Shown here one piece after another: positions 1-9,399 of a stretch of DNA of 47,384 nucleotides. The stretch comes from an uncultured bacterium. Lineage in GTDB: Bacteria; Pseudomonadota; Gammaproteobacteria; Burkholderiales; Burkholderiaceae_E. Position 1 is the first letter of the stretch. Each line of letters begins with the position of its first letter. The notes under the pieces are model-generated. The model was not told the origin of the DNA. It saw only the letters and a list, made by a program, of their open reading frames with translations, and did no database searches. Location of the stretch: contig CAIVPX010000076.1 in NCBI GenBank assembly GCA_903907905.1, positions 1 to 47,384 on the forward strand, in the 5' to 3' direction. A program made the position numbers and the translations under genes.

Positions 1-1617
1 AGCGAATGGGTGGCCTGGCAGTTCGGGCCGCGACTGACACTGGCCTTCGAGGAAGTGAAAGACCTGTTCGATCCGCACGGGCTGATGAACCCCGGCAAGA
101 TCGTGCGCGCGAGCCGCATGGACGATCGGAGCCTGTTTCGGTTTCGGCCGGGCTACGCGATGCAGCCGCTTCGAACCGGGCTCGACTGGTCGGCCTGGGA
201 TGTTCACAACGATCCGGTCACCGGCACCGTGAGCGCACCTGGCACGGGCGGTGACCCGGCGCGGGGCTTTGGCAAAGCGCTCGAGATGTGCAACAACAAC
301 GGGCACTGTCGCAAGTTTGATGCGGGCACGATGTGCCCGAGCTATCGGGTGACGGGCGATGAGCAACACCTCACCCGCGGACGTGCGAACACGCTGCGGC
401 TTGCACTGGCGGGCGAGTTGGGCGCGGGGGCACTGGGCTCGCAGGCCATGCATGACACGATGGCGCTGTGCGTGGGCTGCAAGGGGTGTCGCAGGGAATG
501 CCCCACCGGCGTCGACATGGCCCGCATGAAGATCGAATTCATGCACCAGTATCGCCGCGAGCACCCGCTCAGCTTACGTGAGCGGCTGATCGGTTTCTTG
601 CCACGCTATGCCGGCGCGGCCTCGCGCATGGCGCCGCTCGTCAACGCGCTGGCCCGCCTGCCGGGCAGTGGCTGGTTGCGCGAGCGGGTGCTGGGGCTGG
701 CGGCCGGGCGCAGTCTCCCGATCTGGCGGCGGCGTTTTGTCGATCCGCGCGCCGAGCGGCGTCGGGTCCGGGCGGCCGCGCTGAAAGCAGCCCCCGAGGT
801 GGCTCCGCAAGCGGCCGGTGGCGGCAACCCCGGGCGCGAATCGGATCATCCGGCGCGTGAGTTGGTGCTGTTTGCCGACACCTTCAACAACCACTTTGAA
901 CCCGACATCCTGCAGGCTGCGCGCCGGGTGCTCGAGTCGGCGGGCTGGCGGGTTCACCTTGCTCTGCCACGAGCCGATGATGCCGACCCCGGGCGGCCGC
1001 TGTGCTGTGGTCGCACCTGGCTATCAGCCGGCCTCATTGAAGAGGCGCGTGCCGAACTGACCCGAACCCTCGCGGCACTCGCGCCCTTCGCCGAGCGGGG
1101 TGTGCCAATCGTCGGGCTGGAGCCGTCCTGCCTGCTCACCTTGCGCGACGAGGCCCTGGCGCTGGGCCTGGGCGATCTCGCGGCCCAGGTGGCTGACCGG
1201 GCCCAGCTCTTCGAAGAGTTTCTCGCGACGCAGGCCGTGGCCGGTCGGCTCGATCTGCGGCTCAAGCCAATGCCGGGTCTGAGCATCAAGGTGCACGGAC
1301 ATTGTCACCAGAAGGCATTCGATGCCATGGGCCCGGTGCAGTTCGTACTGTCGCGCATTCCCGAGGCGACCGTCGAGACCATCGAATCGTCATGCTGCGG
1401 GATGGCCGGCGCCTTCGGCTACGAGCGCGAGCACTTCGAAATATCCCGAAAGATGGCCGAGCTGTCGCTGTTACCTGCGGTGAGGGCGGCCCGCGCCGAT
1501 GCCCTGATCGTCGCGGACGGCACCAGTTGCCGCCATCAGATTCTTGACGGCAGCGGTCGAGAGGCGCTTCATGTCGCGAGCGTGCTCGACCGCTGTCTGT
1601 ATCATCCGCAGCCCTGA
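1..1617 (+). CDS. FAD-binding and (Fe-S)-binding oxidoreductase, YdiJ-type, 3' part
   Basis: The gene enters from the left edge, open from base 1, and its last 538 residues are visible. They start in the C-terminal cap of an FAD-linked oxidase, with the family signature FDPHGLMNPGKIV at window residues 23-35. A cysteine cluster follows at C97, C103 and C112 (CPSYRVTGDE), then a [4Fe-4S] motif CxxCxxCxxxCP at C157-C167. The C-terminal half carries heterodisulfide-reductase-like CCG motifs (CCGRTWLSAGL near 337 and SCCGMAGAFG near 464) and HGHCHQ. This order matches the roughly 1000-residue YdiJ/Dld-type dehydrogenases that oxidise 2-hydroxyacids such as D-2-hydroxyglutarate or D-lactate and pass electrons to the quinone pool. 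The exact substrate cannot be read here, and the FAD-binding half lies outside the window. It is followed 36 bases later by maeB on the same strand. Confidence 0.85.
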   Translation, partial: SEWVAWQFGPRLTLAFEEVKDLFDPHGLMNPGKIVRASRMDDRSLFRFRPGYAMQPLRTGLDWSAWDVHNDPVTGTVSAPGTGGDPARGFGKALEMCNNNGHCRKFDAGTMCPSYRVTGDEQHLTRGRANTLRLALAGELGAGALGSQAMHDTMALCVGCKGCRRECPTGVDMARMKIEFMHQYRREHPLSLRERLIGFLPRYAGAASRMAPLVNALARLPGSGWLRERVLGLAAGRSLPIWRRRFVDPRAERRRVRAAALKAAPEVAPQAAGGGNPGRESDHPARELVLFADTFNNHFEPDILQAARRVLESAGWRVHLALPRADDADPGRPLCCGRTWLSAGLIEEARAELTRTLAALAPFAERGVPIVGLEPSCLLTLRDEALALGLGDLAAQVADRAQLFEEFLATQAVAGRLDLRLKPMPGLSIKVHGHCHQKAFDAMGPVQFVLSRIPEATVETIESSCCGMAGAFGYEREHFEISRKMAELSLLPAVRAARADALIVADGTSCRHQILDGSGREALHVASVLDRCLYHPQP

Positions 1618-1653
1618 CGAGTGATCGGGGCCCCGCAAGAGGAGAACGAGTCC

Positions 1654-3930
1654 ATGGATCCGCAACTGCGCAAGGCTGCGCTCGAATACCACGAGTTTGG
1701 CCGCCCCGGAAAGATATCGGTCACCCCCACCAAGCAGTTGACCAATCAACGTGATCTGGCCTTGGCTTACTCGCCGGGCGTGGCGGCGGCCTGCGAGGAA
1801 ATCGTTCGAGATCCCGCCACGGCCTCGCGCTATACCAGCCGGGGCAATCTGGTGGCGGTGATCACCAATGGCACGGCCGTGCTGGGTCTGGGCAACATCG
1901 GACCGCTGGCCGCCAAGCCCGTGATGGAGGGCAAGGCGGTACTCTTCAAGAAGTTTGCTGGCATCGACGTGTTCGACATCGAGGTGGCCGAGACCGATGT
2001 CGATCGGCTGGTCGAAATCATTGCTGCGCTCGAGCCCACCTTTGGTGGCATCAACCTCGAGGACATCAAGGCGCCCGATTGCTTTGCGGTGGAACGCAGG
2101 CTACGCGACCGCATGAAAATTCCGGTCTTCCATGATGACCAGCACGGCACCGCCATCGTGGTGGGTGCCGCGCTCTTCAACGGCCTGCAGGTGGTCGGCA
2201 AAGATATTCGCGACATCAAGCTGGTGTGCAGCGGCGCGGGCGCAGCGGCCCTGGCCTGCCTTGAACTTCTCGTTGATCTGGGGCTGCCGATCAGCAACAT
2301 CTGGGTGTCTGACCTCGCCGGCGTGGTCTATGAGGGACGAGTCGAGCTGATGGATCCGCTCAAGGCGCGCTTTGCGAAGCCGACCGATGCGCGCACGCTC
2401 GCTGACATCATCGAGGGCGCGGACGTTTTTCTCGGGCTTTCCGCAGGGGGCGTGCTCAAGCCCGATATGGTGGCCCGGATGGCCGAGCGGCCGCTGATCT
2501 TCGCGCTGGCCAACCCCACGCCGGAAATCATGCCCGAAGAGGTCAAGGCCGTTCGTAGTGACGCGATCATTGCAACCGGTCGCACCGACTACCCGAACCA
2601 GGTCAACAACGTTCTCTGTTTTCCCTTCATCTTTCGCGGCGCGCTCGATGTTGGCGCGACCACGATCACCCGAGAAATGGAGCTGGCGGCGGTGCATGCA
2701 GTGGCCGAGCTCGCTCGCGCCGAGATGTCTGAGGTGGTCGCGTCGGCCTACGGAGCGCCTGGGGGCGGTTTCGGTCCCGAATACCTCATTCCCAAGCCCT
2801 TTGATCCCCGCCTCATTGCCAAGATCGCGCCCGCGGTGGCGCAGGCTGCGATGGACAGTGGCGTGGCGACCCGGCCCATTATCGATTTCGACGCCTACCG
2901 GTCGCAGCTCGAGCAGTTCGTCTATCACTCGGGCAATTTCATGAAGCCGATCTTCAGCACGGCGCGCCGTGCGAAGGTCAAGCGCATTGTTTACGCCGAA
3001 GGCGAAGACGAGCGCGTGCTGCGTGCGGTTCAGGTGGCCGTTGACGAGAAGCTCGCCCGGCCGGTGGTGGTGGGCCGACCCGATGTGGTCAATCGGCGGG
3101 TCGAGCGGCTGGGTCTGCGGGTTCGTGCGGGAGCCGACTTCGAACTCATCAACCCAGACCAGGACGATCGCTACCGCGAGTACTGGACCGAATACCTGCG
3201 GCTGACTGCCCGCAAGGGCGTCTCTGAGTCCTACGCCAAGCTGGAGATGCGGCGGCGGCCCACCCTGATCGGCGCCATGATGGTGCGGCTCGGTGCGGCC
3301 GACGGGATGATCTGCGGCACCTCGGGGCCCTTCTCCGAGCACTTGCGCTACGTGGATCAGGTGATCGGCAAGAAGCCCGGCTCGGGCGTTTACGCGGCGA
3401 TGAATACCTTGATGCTGCCCAACCGGCAGCTGACCATCGTCGACACCCATGTGAACCCCGAGCCCAGCGCGGAGGAGTTGGCCGAGATCACGCTGGCCGC
3501 GGCCGATGAACTGCGCCGTTTCGGCATCCTGCCTAAGGCTGCGCTGCTGTCGCATTCCAATTTTGGATCGAGCGATCTGCCGTCAGCGCGACGCATGCGA
3601 GAGGCTCTGGCGTTACTGCGCCGGCGCGCGCCCGCGCTGGAGGTGGACGGCGAGATGCACGGTGATGCCGCGCTCGATCCGGCCATTCGCGGCGGCGGGG
3701 TGTCCGACTGCGTGCTGTCGGGCGCCGCCAACCTGCTGGTCATGCCGGGTATCGATGCGGCCAACATTGCTTACAACCTGCTCAAGACTGCGGCCGGCAA
3801 CAATGTTGCCGTAGGGCCGGTATTGCTGGGCGCAGCCCGACCGGTCCACATCCTGACGCCGTCGGCGACGGTGCGCCGGATCGTCAACATGACGGCCTGG
3901 ACGGTGGTGGACGCCAACAGCGAGCGCTGA
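1654..3930 (+). CDS. maeB: NADP-dependent malic enzyme with phosphotransacetylase-like domain
   Basis: Oxidative decarboxylation of malate to pyruvate with reduction of NADP. The 758 residues match the usual length of MaeB (about 760). The malic domain shows [12 protein letters not shown], then [17 protein letters not shown] with the catalytic lysine, and [11 protein letters not shown], which supplies metal-binding acids. The NAD(P)-binding fold begins at [13 protein letters not shown]. From about residue 430 a phosphate acetyltransferase-like domain follows ([17 protein letters not shown]); in known MaeB hybrids this part is regulatory, sensing acetyl-CoA, rather than catalytic. The ATG at 1654 was chosen because AAGAGGAG lies just before it at 1637-1644; an in-frame GTG at 1621 has no such site. 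It probably supplies pyruvate and NADPH next to the central carbon genes downstream. Confidence 0.95.
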   Translation: MDPQLRKAALEYHEFGRPGKISVTPTKQLTNQRDLALAYSPGVAAACEEIVRDPATASRYTSRGNLVAVITNGTAVLGLGNIGPLAAKPVMEGKAVLFKKFAGIDVFDIEVAETDVDRLVEIIAALEPTFGGINLEDIKAPDCFAVERRLRDRMKIPVFHDDQHGTAIVVGAALFNGLQVVGKDIRDIKLVCSGAGAAALACLELLVDLGLPISNIWVSDLAGVVYEGRVELMDPLKARFAKPTDARTLADIIEGADVFLGLSAGGVLKPDMVARMAERPLIFALANPTPEIMPEEVKAVRSDAIIATGRTDYPNQVNNVLCFPFIFRGALDVGATTITREMELAAVHAVAELARAEMSEVVASAYGAPGGGFGPEYLIPKPFDPRLIAKIAPAVAQAAMDSGVATRPIIDFDAYRSQLEQFVYHSGNFMKPIFSTARRAKVKRIVYAEGEDERVLRAVQVAVDEKLARPVVVGRPDVVNRRVERLGLRVRAGADFELINPDQDDRYREYWTEYLRLTARKGVSESYAKLEMRRRPTLIGAMMVRLGAADGMICGTSGPFSEHLRYVDQVIGKKPGSGVYAAMNTLMLPNRQLTIVDTHVNPEPSAEELAEITLAAADELRRFGILPKAALLSHSNFGSSDLPSARRMREALALLRRRAPALEVDGEMHGDAALDPAIRGGGVSDCVLSGAANLLVMPGIDAANIAYNLLKTAAGNNVAVGPVLLGAARPVHILTPSATVRRIVNMTAWTVVDANSER

Positions 3931-4037
3931 GCGCGCCCTTGGCCGCGGGGCTGATCCCGCGGCGCAAGGCGGCCGGGTCTCGTCACGACGAGCGAAACCC
4001 GGGTCTTGCCAAACCCTCTGGCTTGTGGCCTAGTGCG

Positions 4038-4469
4038 ATGATCATGACAACTCAACTGTCCAAAAAAATTGTCACATGGCTTTGCGCGCTGCTGGCCTGC
4101 GTGTCAGTCGGGCTCGCCGCCGCTATCGCCCAGTCGGCGGCGCCGCCTGCTGCGCCTGGTATCAGCTGGGTTGACCTGGCCGAGTTGCCGCGCGAGGCCC
4201 GCGACACCCTGTCGCTGATCAAGGCGGGTGGGCCGTTTCCGTACGATAAGGACGGTACGCGTTTTGGCAATCGCGAGCGCGTCCTGCCGGCCAAGGCGCC
4301 TGATCACTACACCGAGTACACGGTGCGCACACCGGGCGAGAAAACCCGGGGGGCCCGCCGCATCGTGGCGGGGGGCGAGCCGCGCACCTCGGGCGAGTAC
4401 TACTACACCGACGATCACTACAAGACGTTTCGCCGCATTCGCGAGACAGGGAGCAAGCCCGGATCATGA
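4038..4469 (+). CDS. Secreted barnase-family (N1/T1) ribonuclease
   Basis: A guanyl-specific extracellular ribonuclease of 143 residues if started at ATG 4038 (141 from ATG 4044; neither has a clear ribosome site). The N-terminus is a signal peptide: positively charged MTTQLSKK, a hydrophobic core about residues 12-28, and a probable cut near AIAQSAA. The mature part has the barnase landmarks in order: GNRERVLP, the catalytic Glu in HYTEYTV, basic residues in RGARRIV, and the general-acid His in YYTDDHYKTFRRI. The stop overlaps the start of the barstar-like gene by four bases (ATGA), so toxin and inhibitor are translated together. The signal peptide implies export of the enzyme while the inhibitor stays in the cytoplasm. 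Family assignment is strong; activity is inferred from conserved residues. Confidence 0.9.
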   Translation: MIMTTQLSKKIVTWLCALLACVSVGLAAAIAQSAAPPAAPGISWVDLAELPREARDTLSLIKAGGPFPYDKDGTRFGNRERVLPAKAPDHYTEYTVRTPGEKTRGARRIVAGGEPRTSGEYYYTDDHYKTFRRIRETGSKPGS

Positions 4470-4894
4470 GCGCGCTCAGCAACATGCCGGCGCAGGCGGT
4501 TCTGCCGCTGGGTGCCTACGACCTCGATGATCTGCTGCGCAATGCGGCGAGGAGCGATCAGCGCGTGTTGCGTGCCAGTTTCCCCGGCACCACCGACAAG
4601 GCGGGGGTCATGGCCAGCATCGGGCGGGGCTTTGAGTTGCCGCCGCACTTCGGTCACAACCTGGACGCGTTGTACGACTGCATCACCGACCTCAAGGCCT
4701 TGTCTGGCGCCGAGAACCCCGGCTTCGTGGTCATTCTCGAGGGACTGCCCGACACGCCGCAATTCGATCGTGAGCAACGGGATGCGCTGCTCGATGTCTT
4801 CCGCGACGCGGCCGATTTCTTCTTTGACCGCGATACGGCATTTCGGGTGTTCTACTCGGTGGGGGCGGGGGCTGCCGCCCGTTCGGCGGCCTGA
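4466..4894 (+). CDS. Barstar-family ribonuclease inhibitor
   Basis: A 142-residue cytoplasmic protein of the barstar fold. The diagnostic stretch is FELPPHFGHNLDALYDCITD near residues 52-71, where the Asp residues after NL and in YDC correspond to those that plug the barnase active site. The N-terminal 25 residues are longer than in the 90-residue Bacillus barstar, and a short Ala/Arg tail follows. It starts inside the stop of the preceding ribonuclease gene (ATGA overlap at 4466-4469), which keeps antidote synthesis coupled to the toxin. The partner and role are inferred from this pairing. It ends 32 bases before the convergent rsmE. Confidence 0.9.
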   Translation: MSALSNMPAQAVLPLGAYDLDDLLRNAARSDQRVLRASFPGTTDKAGVMASIGRGFELPPHFGHNLDALYDCITDLKALSGAENPGFVVILEGLPDTPQFDREQRDALLDVFRDAADFFFDRDTAFRVFYSVGAGAAARSAA

Positions 4895-4926
4895 GACCTT
4901 CCGCGCAATGGCTGCCCGGCCAGTGC

Positions 4927-5685
4927 TCAGAAATCGCCGGCCAGGGCCTGCAGGGCGGCCAAGGCTGCCAGCCCCGCAGTTTCGGTTCTCAGCACCCGTG
5001 AACCGAGCCGAACCCGTCTGAAGCCTGCGTGCGCCGCGGCCTCGATTTCCCCGGGTGCCAAGCCCGACTCGGGGCCAACCAGCAGCACGATGCCGCCGGA
5101 GTTGTGCCGTGCCAGGTCGGCGCAGGCCGTCAGCCGCTGCTCCGCCAGGGGGTCGAGCACCAGTCGCAGGGGCTCGCCTGTCCAGCCCTGCTCGAGCCAC
5201 GGGCCGAGCGCCTGCGTCGCGTGTACGGTCGGCAGATGGTCGCGACCGCTTTGCAAGCAGGCGGCCTCGACAATACGCCGCCAATGCGCATGTTTGCGCG
5301 CGGCCCGCGAGGCATCGAGCCGAATCTGGCTGCGCGCCGAGTCCAGTGGGGCGATGGCGGTCGCGCCCAGTTCGACAGCCTTTTCCACCGTCCAGTCCAT
5401 CTTGTCCGCGCTGGATAGACACTGGGCAAGGGTGATGCGCAAGGCGCTCTCGGGGCAGGCCTCGATCGCCTGCTCAAGCCTCAGCGACCAGGTGCCGGCA
5501 TCGGCCGCATCGAGCCGGGCAGCCCATCGGTGGCCCCGGCCATCGGTGACCTGCACCGAGGCACCGCCCTGCAGCCGGAGCACCCGGGTCAGGTAGTGCG
5601 ACTGATCGCGCCCGAGCGGGAGGACGATGGGGTGCCCGGAGGTCTCGCCCAGTTCGGCTGAATCGACGAGGACTCGCGGGATCAT
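4927..5685 (-). CDS. rsmE: 16S rRNA (uracil(1498)-N(3))-methyltransferase
   Basis: RsmE methylates N3 of U1498 in helix 44 of 16S rRNA using S-adenosylmethionine. The 252-residue length is normal. The N-terminal PUA-like part has HYLTRVLRLQGG, and the C-terminal SPOUT trefoil knot carries the SAM-binding loops LLVGPESGLAPGEIEAA and RLGSRVLRTETAG. The usual GPEGG loop reads GPESG here, a mild variation. The start ATG (5683-5685) overlaps the stop of the upstream fused speD-speE gene by four bases, so it is translated from the same message. The pairing of a SAM-consuming rRNA methylase with polyamine synthesis is probably just co-transcription. Confidence 0.95.
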   Translation of the reverse strand: MIPRVLVDSAELGETSGHPIVLPLGRDQSHYLTRVLRLQGGASVQVTDGRGHRWAARLDAADAGTWSLRLEQAIEACPESALRITLAQCLSSADKMDWTVEKAVELGATAIAPLDSARSQIRLDASRAARKHAHWRRIVEAACLQSGRDHLPTVHATQALGPWLEQGWTGEPLRLVLDPLAEQRLTACADLARHNSGGIVLLVGPESGLAPGEIEAAAHAGFRRVRLGSRVLRTETAGLAALAALQALAGDF

Positions 5686-6962
5686 GTGAGCAGATCCCGG
5701 AAGAAATTGGGCAATGCAAAGAGTGCCGCGTGGACCTGCTCATTGTAGTAGCGCAGGTCTCCGATGCCGCGCGCCGCGATCCGCTGCGCGATCTCTGTCG
5801 GTGGGGTCGCCAGGGGGTCGAGCGTGTCCGAGGCGACGGCCATACCCCAATAGGCGCCGTAGAGCGGGATGTGTACACCCAGCGGGCGCACGATCGGAAA
5901 ACTTGAGCGCAGCTCGCCGATCAGCCGGCGGACGCTGTCGGGCTTGTAGACCGGCGAGCCGATGTGCAGGGTGAGTGCGCCACCGGGCTTGAGCAGTTGC
6001 CGGGCCAGATCGAAGAACTCGCGGCTGTACAGCCGATGGGCGGGGGTATCGGGGTCGGTGAGGTCGAGCACGATGAGGTCGAATCGCTCGGTCGGGGTGC
6101 GGGCAAGCGACTCGGCTGTGGTCCAGCCGTCACCGATGCGGATGTCGACACGGGGGTCGTCGAGCGCGCCGCAGTGCACTGTCTGCAGGTGGGCTCGCGC
6201 GATGCGGATCACCTCGGCATCGAGCTCGGCGATGATCACGCGCTGCATGCTGGGGTGCTTGAGCAGCTCCTCGGTCGAGCCGCCATCGCCACCCCCGATC
6301 ACCAATGCACAGCTGGGGCCGGGGTGCGCGACGCAGGCAGGATGGATGATGGTCTCGTGATAGAAGAACTCGTCACGCTCGGAGGTCATGAAGCTGCCGT
6401 CGAGGCGGAGCATGCGCCCCCACTGCGGGGTGTCGAACACATCGAGCTGTTGGTAGGGTGTTTGTACCGACTCGATACGACGACCGCTGCGAAATCCGTA
6501 GGCGCTGTCGATATTGAGCCACTCCAGCAGTAACGAGCCCGGGTCGTCGACGGCCTGAGTCGGCGCTTGGACGGTGGCGCTCGCGGGGCCGCCCAGACCT
6601 CGCACGATCCGCTCAACGACCCGCGAGCCGGGCTCGAAAGCCGCCAGAAGCGTGTCGAGGGCGCGCTCGGCCTTGGCCGTGTTGTCGGTGGAAAAATTGC
6701 AGACGTAGACATCGAGCGTGACGCTTCGCCGCTCGGGCCACGAGTGCACCGCCAGGTGAGACTCGGCCAGCAACACTGCGCCGGTGACGCCCCCCGGCTG
6801 ACCCTCGTGTTCGGGAAACTGGACGTACTGCTCATCGACCAGCGTGAGCGACGCCTGCTTCACGGCTCGTCGACAGAGATCGGCAAGCAGGTTTGAATCG
6901 GTGAGCAGGGGTGCGGGGCACCGGCAGTCGTAGAGGTCGGCGGTCAGGTGCAAGCCCTGCAT
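5682..6962 (-). CDS. Fused S-adenosylmethionine decarboxylase - spermidine synthase
   Basis: One 426-residue frame joins two successive polyamine enzymes. Residues 1 to about 125 are a prokaryotic AdoMet decarboxylase (SpeD/SpeH type): the pyruvoyl-forming Ser68 in LLAESHLAVHSWPE, His73 and Cys88 keep the +5 and +20 spacing of the processing and catalytic residues known from the Thermotoga enzyme. From about 150 an aminopropyltransferase follows: SAYGFRSGRRIESVQTPYQQ, the nucleotide-binding VIGGGDGGSTEE (222-232), the acid in IIAELDAEVI, and VLDLTDPDTPAHRLYS with the catalytic Asp. The first half would make decarboxylated AdoMet and the second transfer aminopropyl to putrescine, possibly with direct channelling. 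Self-cleavage at Ser68 would leave the C-terminal fragment attached to SpeE. No stop or obvious internal start separates the domains. It drives the coupled rsmE. Confidence 0.92.
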   Translation of the reverse strand: MQGLHLTADLYDCRCPAPLLTDSNLLADLCRRAVKQASLTLVDEQYVQFPEHEGQPGGVTGAVLLAESHLAVHSWPERRSVTLDVYVCNFSTDNTAKAERALDTLLAAFEPGSRVVERIVRGLGGPASATVQAPTQAVDDPGSLLLEWLNIDSAYGFRSGRRIESVQTPYQQLDVFDTPQWGRMLRLDGSFMTSERDEFFYHETIIHPACVAHPGPSCALVIGGGDGGSTEELLKHPSMQRVIIAELDAEVIRIARAHLQTVHCGALDDPRVDIRIGDGWTTAESLARTPTERFDLIVLDLTDPDTPAHRLYSREFFDLARQLLKPGGALTLHIGSPVYKPDSVRRLIGELRSSFPIVRPLGVHIPLYGAYWGMAVASDTLDPLATPPTEIAQRIAARGIGDLRYYNEQVHAALFALPNFFRDLLT

Positions 6963-7030
6963 GCGGTCAAGGTCCTGGGATGGTCAAGCGAGGCCGGGTG
7001 GGTCGTTGGCCGGTCGGCGCACGGCGCCGG

Positions 7031-7050
7031 ACGGCGGTACTGCCCGCCGT
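7031..7050. other. Hairpin in the leader of the speD-speE fusion
   Basis: ACGGCGG (7031-7037) pairs with CCGCCGT (7044-7050) around a six-base loop. It lies about 70 bases before the speD-speE start, inside the probable minus-strand leader if transcription begins near 7095. No uridine run follows in either direction, so it is not a good terminator. A regulatory role is speculative. Confidence 0.3.
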
Positions 7051-7100
7051 GGGCCACGCGTGCGCGGGCCGTTTGGAGCGCAGGTTGAGACTAGCCGTCG

Positions 7101-7106
7101 AGTATA
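7101..7106 (-). promoter_or_regulatory. Possible -10 element for the speD-speE fusion gene
   Basis: On the minus strand the bases read TATACT, five of six matches to a sigma-70 -10 box, about 139 bases before the start codon. No convincing -35 box stands 16-18 bases further out, so the call is weak. The leader would be unusually long and GC-rich. Confidence 0.3.
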
Positions 7107-7150
7107 ACCGGGGGGCTTTCAGAGGGACGGGTTATCCCGGGTTGCTTTGG

Positions 7151-7156
7151 TAGAAT
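7151..7156 (+). promoter_or_regulatory. Probable -10 element for tkt
   Basis: TAGAAT followed by GCCGGG lies about 84 bases before the tkt start. The same T/G-A-x-AAT-nn-CGG arrangement occurs before pyk, fbaA and the MaoC gene in this window, which supports a shared housekeeping promoter style. The -35 region is not recognisable. Confidence 0.4.
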
Positions 7157-7239
7157 GCCGGGTTTTCCAGCGTGCCTCGCCGTGGTCGATCGGCCCCGGC
7201 TCTGCAAGGGCGCCCAACCGCCTCCGGAAGGCTTTCTGC

Positions 7240-9321
7240 ATGAACGAGATCCGCAGTTCTCATCCAGCCCTCGCCGCGCCCGAACCCGCTCTGGCCAAGC
7301 GCATGGCCGATGCCGTCCGGGTGCTGGCGATCGACGCGGTGCAGCAGGCCAATTCGGGCCACCCCGGCATGCCCATGGGCATGGCGGATATCGCGGTGGC
7401 GCTGTGGGGCGGCGTGCTGCGCCACAATCCCGCGAATCCCGGCTGGTTTGATCGTGATCGCTTCGTACTCTCCAACGGCCATGGGTCGATGCTGCTCTAC
7501 GCCCTGCTGCACCTCACGGGCTACGACCTCCCCATCGACGAGTTGCGCAATTTCCGGCAAATGCACTCGCGCACCCCCGGGCACCCCGAGGTCGGTATCA
7601 CACCCGGTGTCGAAACCACCACCGGTCCGCTGGGTCAGGGTCTGGCCAATGCCGTCGGCATGGCCCTCGCCGAGAAGGTGCTGGCGGCTCAATTCAACCG
7701 TGAAGGCTTTGCGCCCGTCGATCACATGACCTGGGTGTTCGCGGGCGACGGGTGCCTGATGGAGGGCATCTCCCACGAGGTGTGCTCGCTGGCGGGCACG
7801 CAAAAGCTTTCCAAGCTGGTGGTGCTCTATGACGACAACGGCATCTCGATCGACGGCGAGGTCCACCACTGGTTCACCGACGACAGCGTCGCGCGCTTTC
7901 GCGCCTACGGCTGGCACGTGATCGCTGACGTCGACGGTCACGATACCGCAGCGGTGCGTGCCGCCATCGAGCAGGCGCGCGGGTGGGCGCACCAGGGCCG
8001 CGACGGCGTGTTCGCGCCCACCCTGATCCAGTGCCGCACGGTCATCGGCAAGGGCTCGCCGGCGCGGGCCAACACGGCCAAGGCCCACGGTGAGCCGCTG
8101 GGGGCGGCCGAGATTGCCGCCACCCGGGCCGCCATCGGCTGGACGCACGGCCCCTTCGAAATCCCGGGCGATCTGCGTGAGGCCTGGAGCGCGGTCTCGA
8201 GCGGCGCCCGCCTCGAGGCACATTGGCAGGCGCAGTTCGAGGCCTATCGGGCCCGCTTCCCCGAGCTTGCCGCCGAACTCGAGCGCCGGATGCGGGGCGA
8301 GCTGTCGGATGCCTACGACTCAGCACGCGAGGCGGCAGTTGCCGATGCGGTCGCCCGCGCCGAGACCATCGCCACGCGCAAGGCCTCGCAGAACGCGCTC
8401 AATCACTTTGGCCCCGCGCTGCCCGAACTCATCGGCGGCTCGGCCGATCTGACCGGCAGCAACCTCACCGACTTCAAGGGCTGTGGTGCGCTGCGCGCAG
8501 ACATCCCGGAGGGGGGCTCGCCGGGCCGGCACATCAACTACGGTGTGCGCGAGTTCGGCATGAGCGCGATCATGAATGGCATGACGCTGCACGGCGGTTT
8601 CATCCCCTACGGCGGCACCTTCCTCACCTTCTCCGATTACTCGCGCAACGCGCTACGAATGGCCGCGCTCATGAAGCAGCGGGTCATTTTCGTGTTCACC
8701 CACGATTCGATCGGCCTGGGCGAAGACGGGCCCACCCATCAGCCTGTCGAACACGCCGCGTCGCTGCGGCTCATTCCGCGTATGGACGTCTGGCGTCCGG
8801 CCGATACAGTCGAGTCGGCGATCGCCTGGGCGCAGGCCATCGCCCGCGCCGACGGGCCGTCCTCGCTGCTCTTCTCGCGCCAGGCGCTGCCCTTCGTCAC
8901 CCGGTCCGGCACGCAGGTCGATCTGATTGCGCGCGGAGCCTACGTGCTGCGCGACGCTGCCGACGCACAGGCCGTGCTGATGGCCACCGGCTCCGAGCTC
9001 GGTCTGGCGCTGGCGGCGCGCGACCTGCTCGCGCAGCAGGGCATGTCCGTTCGAATCGTCTCGGTGCCGTCAACCACCGTCTTCGATCGGCAAAGCGCTG
9101 ACTATCGCGCCCAGGTCCTGCCCAAGGGGCTGCCGCGCGTTGCGGTCGAGGCGGGCGTCACCGACTTCTGGTGGAAGTACGGCGTGGATGCCGTCGTGGG
9201 GATTGACAGCTTCGGCGAGTCGGCGCCGGCTGCCGTCCTCAATCAGCACTTCGGGTTCACCGCCGAGAACGTCGCCGACACGGTTCGCGAGGTGTTGCGC
9301 CGGCGGGCAAGCGAGGCGTGA
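7240..9321 (+). CDS. tkt: Transketolase
   Basis: Thiamine diphosphate enzyme of the non-oxidative pentose phosphate pathway that moves two-carbon units between sugar phosphates. The 693 residues are slightly longer than E. coli TktA, with the excess at the N-terminus and in the middle. Visible landmarks: [20 protein letters not shown] at the N-terminus, the ThDP motif GDGCLMEG with its closing [11 protein letters not shown], the Pyr-domain signature [20 protein letters not shown], and [16 protein letters not shown]. The ATG at 7240 was preferred to the GTG at 7147 because family similarity starts shortly after it and CGGAAG stands ten bases before. It heads the cluster tkt, gapA, pgk, pyk, fbaA, which supplies and uses glyceraldehyde 3-phosphate. 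Regulation is not evident beyond a promoter-like TAGAAT upstream. Confidence 0.97.
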   Translation: MNEIRSSHPALAAPEPALAKRMADAVRVLAIDAVQQANSGHPGMPMGMADIAVALWGGVLRHNPANPGWFDRDRFVLSNGHGSMLLYALLHLTGYDLPIDELRNFRQMHSRTPGHPEVGITPGVETTTGPLGQGLANAVGMALAEKVLAAQFNREGFAPVDHMTWVFAGDGCLMEGISHEVCSLAGTQKLSKLVVLYDDNGISIDGEVHHWFTDDSVARFRAYGWHVIADVDGHDTAAVRAAIEQARGWAHQGRDGVFAPTLIQCRTVIGKGSPARANTAKAHGEPLGAAEIAATRAAIGWTHGPFEIPGDLREAWSAVSSGARLEAHWQAQFEAYRARFPELAAELERRMRGELSDAYDSAREAAVADAVARAETIATRKASQNALNHFGPALPELIGGSADLTGSNLTDFKGCGALRADIPEGGSPGRHINYGVREFGMSAIMNGMTLHGGFIPYGGTFLTFSDYSRNALRMAALMKQRVIFVFTHDSIGLGEDGPTHQPVEHAASLRLIPRMDVWRPADTVESAIAWAQAIARADGPSSLLFSRQALPFVTRSGTQVDLIARGAYVLRDAADAQAVLMATGSELGLALAARDLLAQQGMSVRIVSVPSTTVFDRQSADYRAQVLPKGLPRVAVEAGVTDFWWKYGVDAVVGIDSFGESAPAAVLNQHFGFTAENVADTVREVLRRRASEA

Positions 9322-9399
9322 CGCTGACCGTCGCGCGTCGCCGATGCCTGCCGCCGGCCTGCTTCCCCATTCCCAATTCCCCTTTCGGAGATCCCAGCC

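Noticed and set aside
2101-3555. Long open frame on the minus strand opposite maeB (484 codons)
   Set aside because: His/Arg/Gly-rich translation without any recognisable motif, wholly inside a well-supported gene. High G+C leaves few stops in antisense frames.
3943-4002. Two GC hairpins after maeB (CCGCGGG/CCCGCGG and CCGGGT/ACCCGG)
   Set aside because: Neither is followed by a T-run; they may be chance pairing in GC-rich DNA, so no terminator was called.
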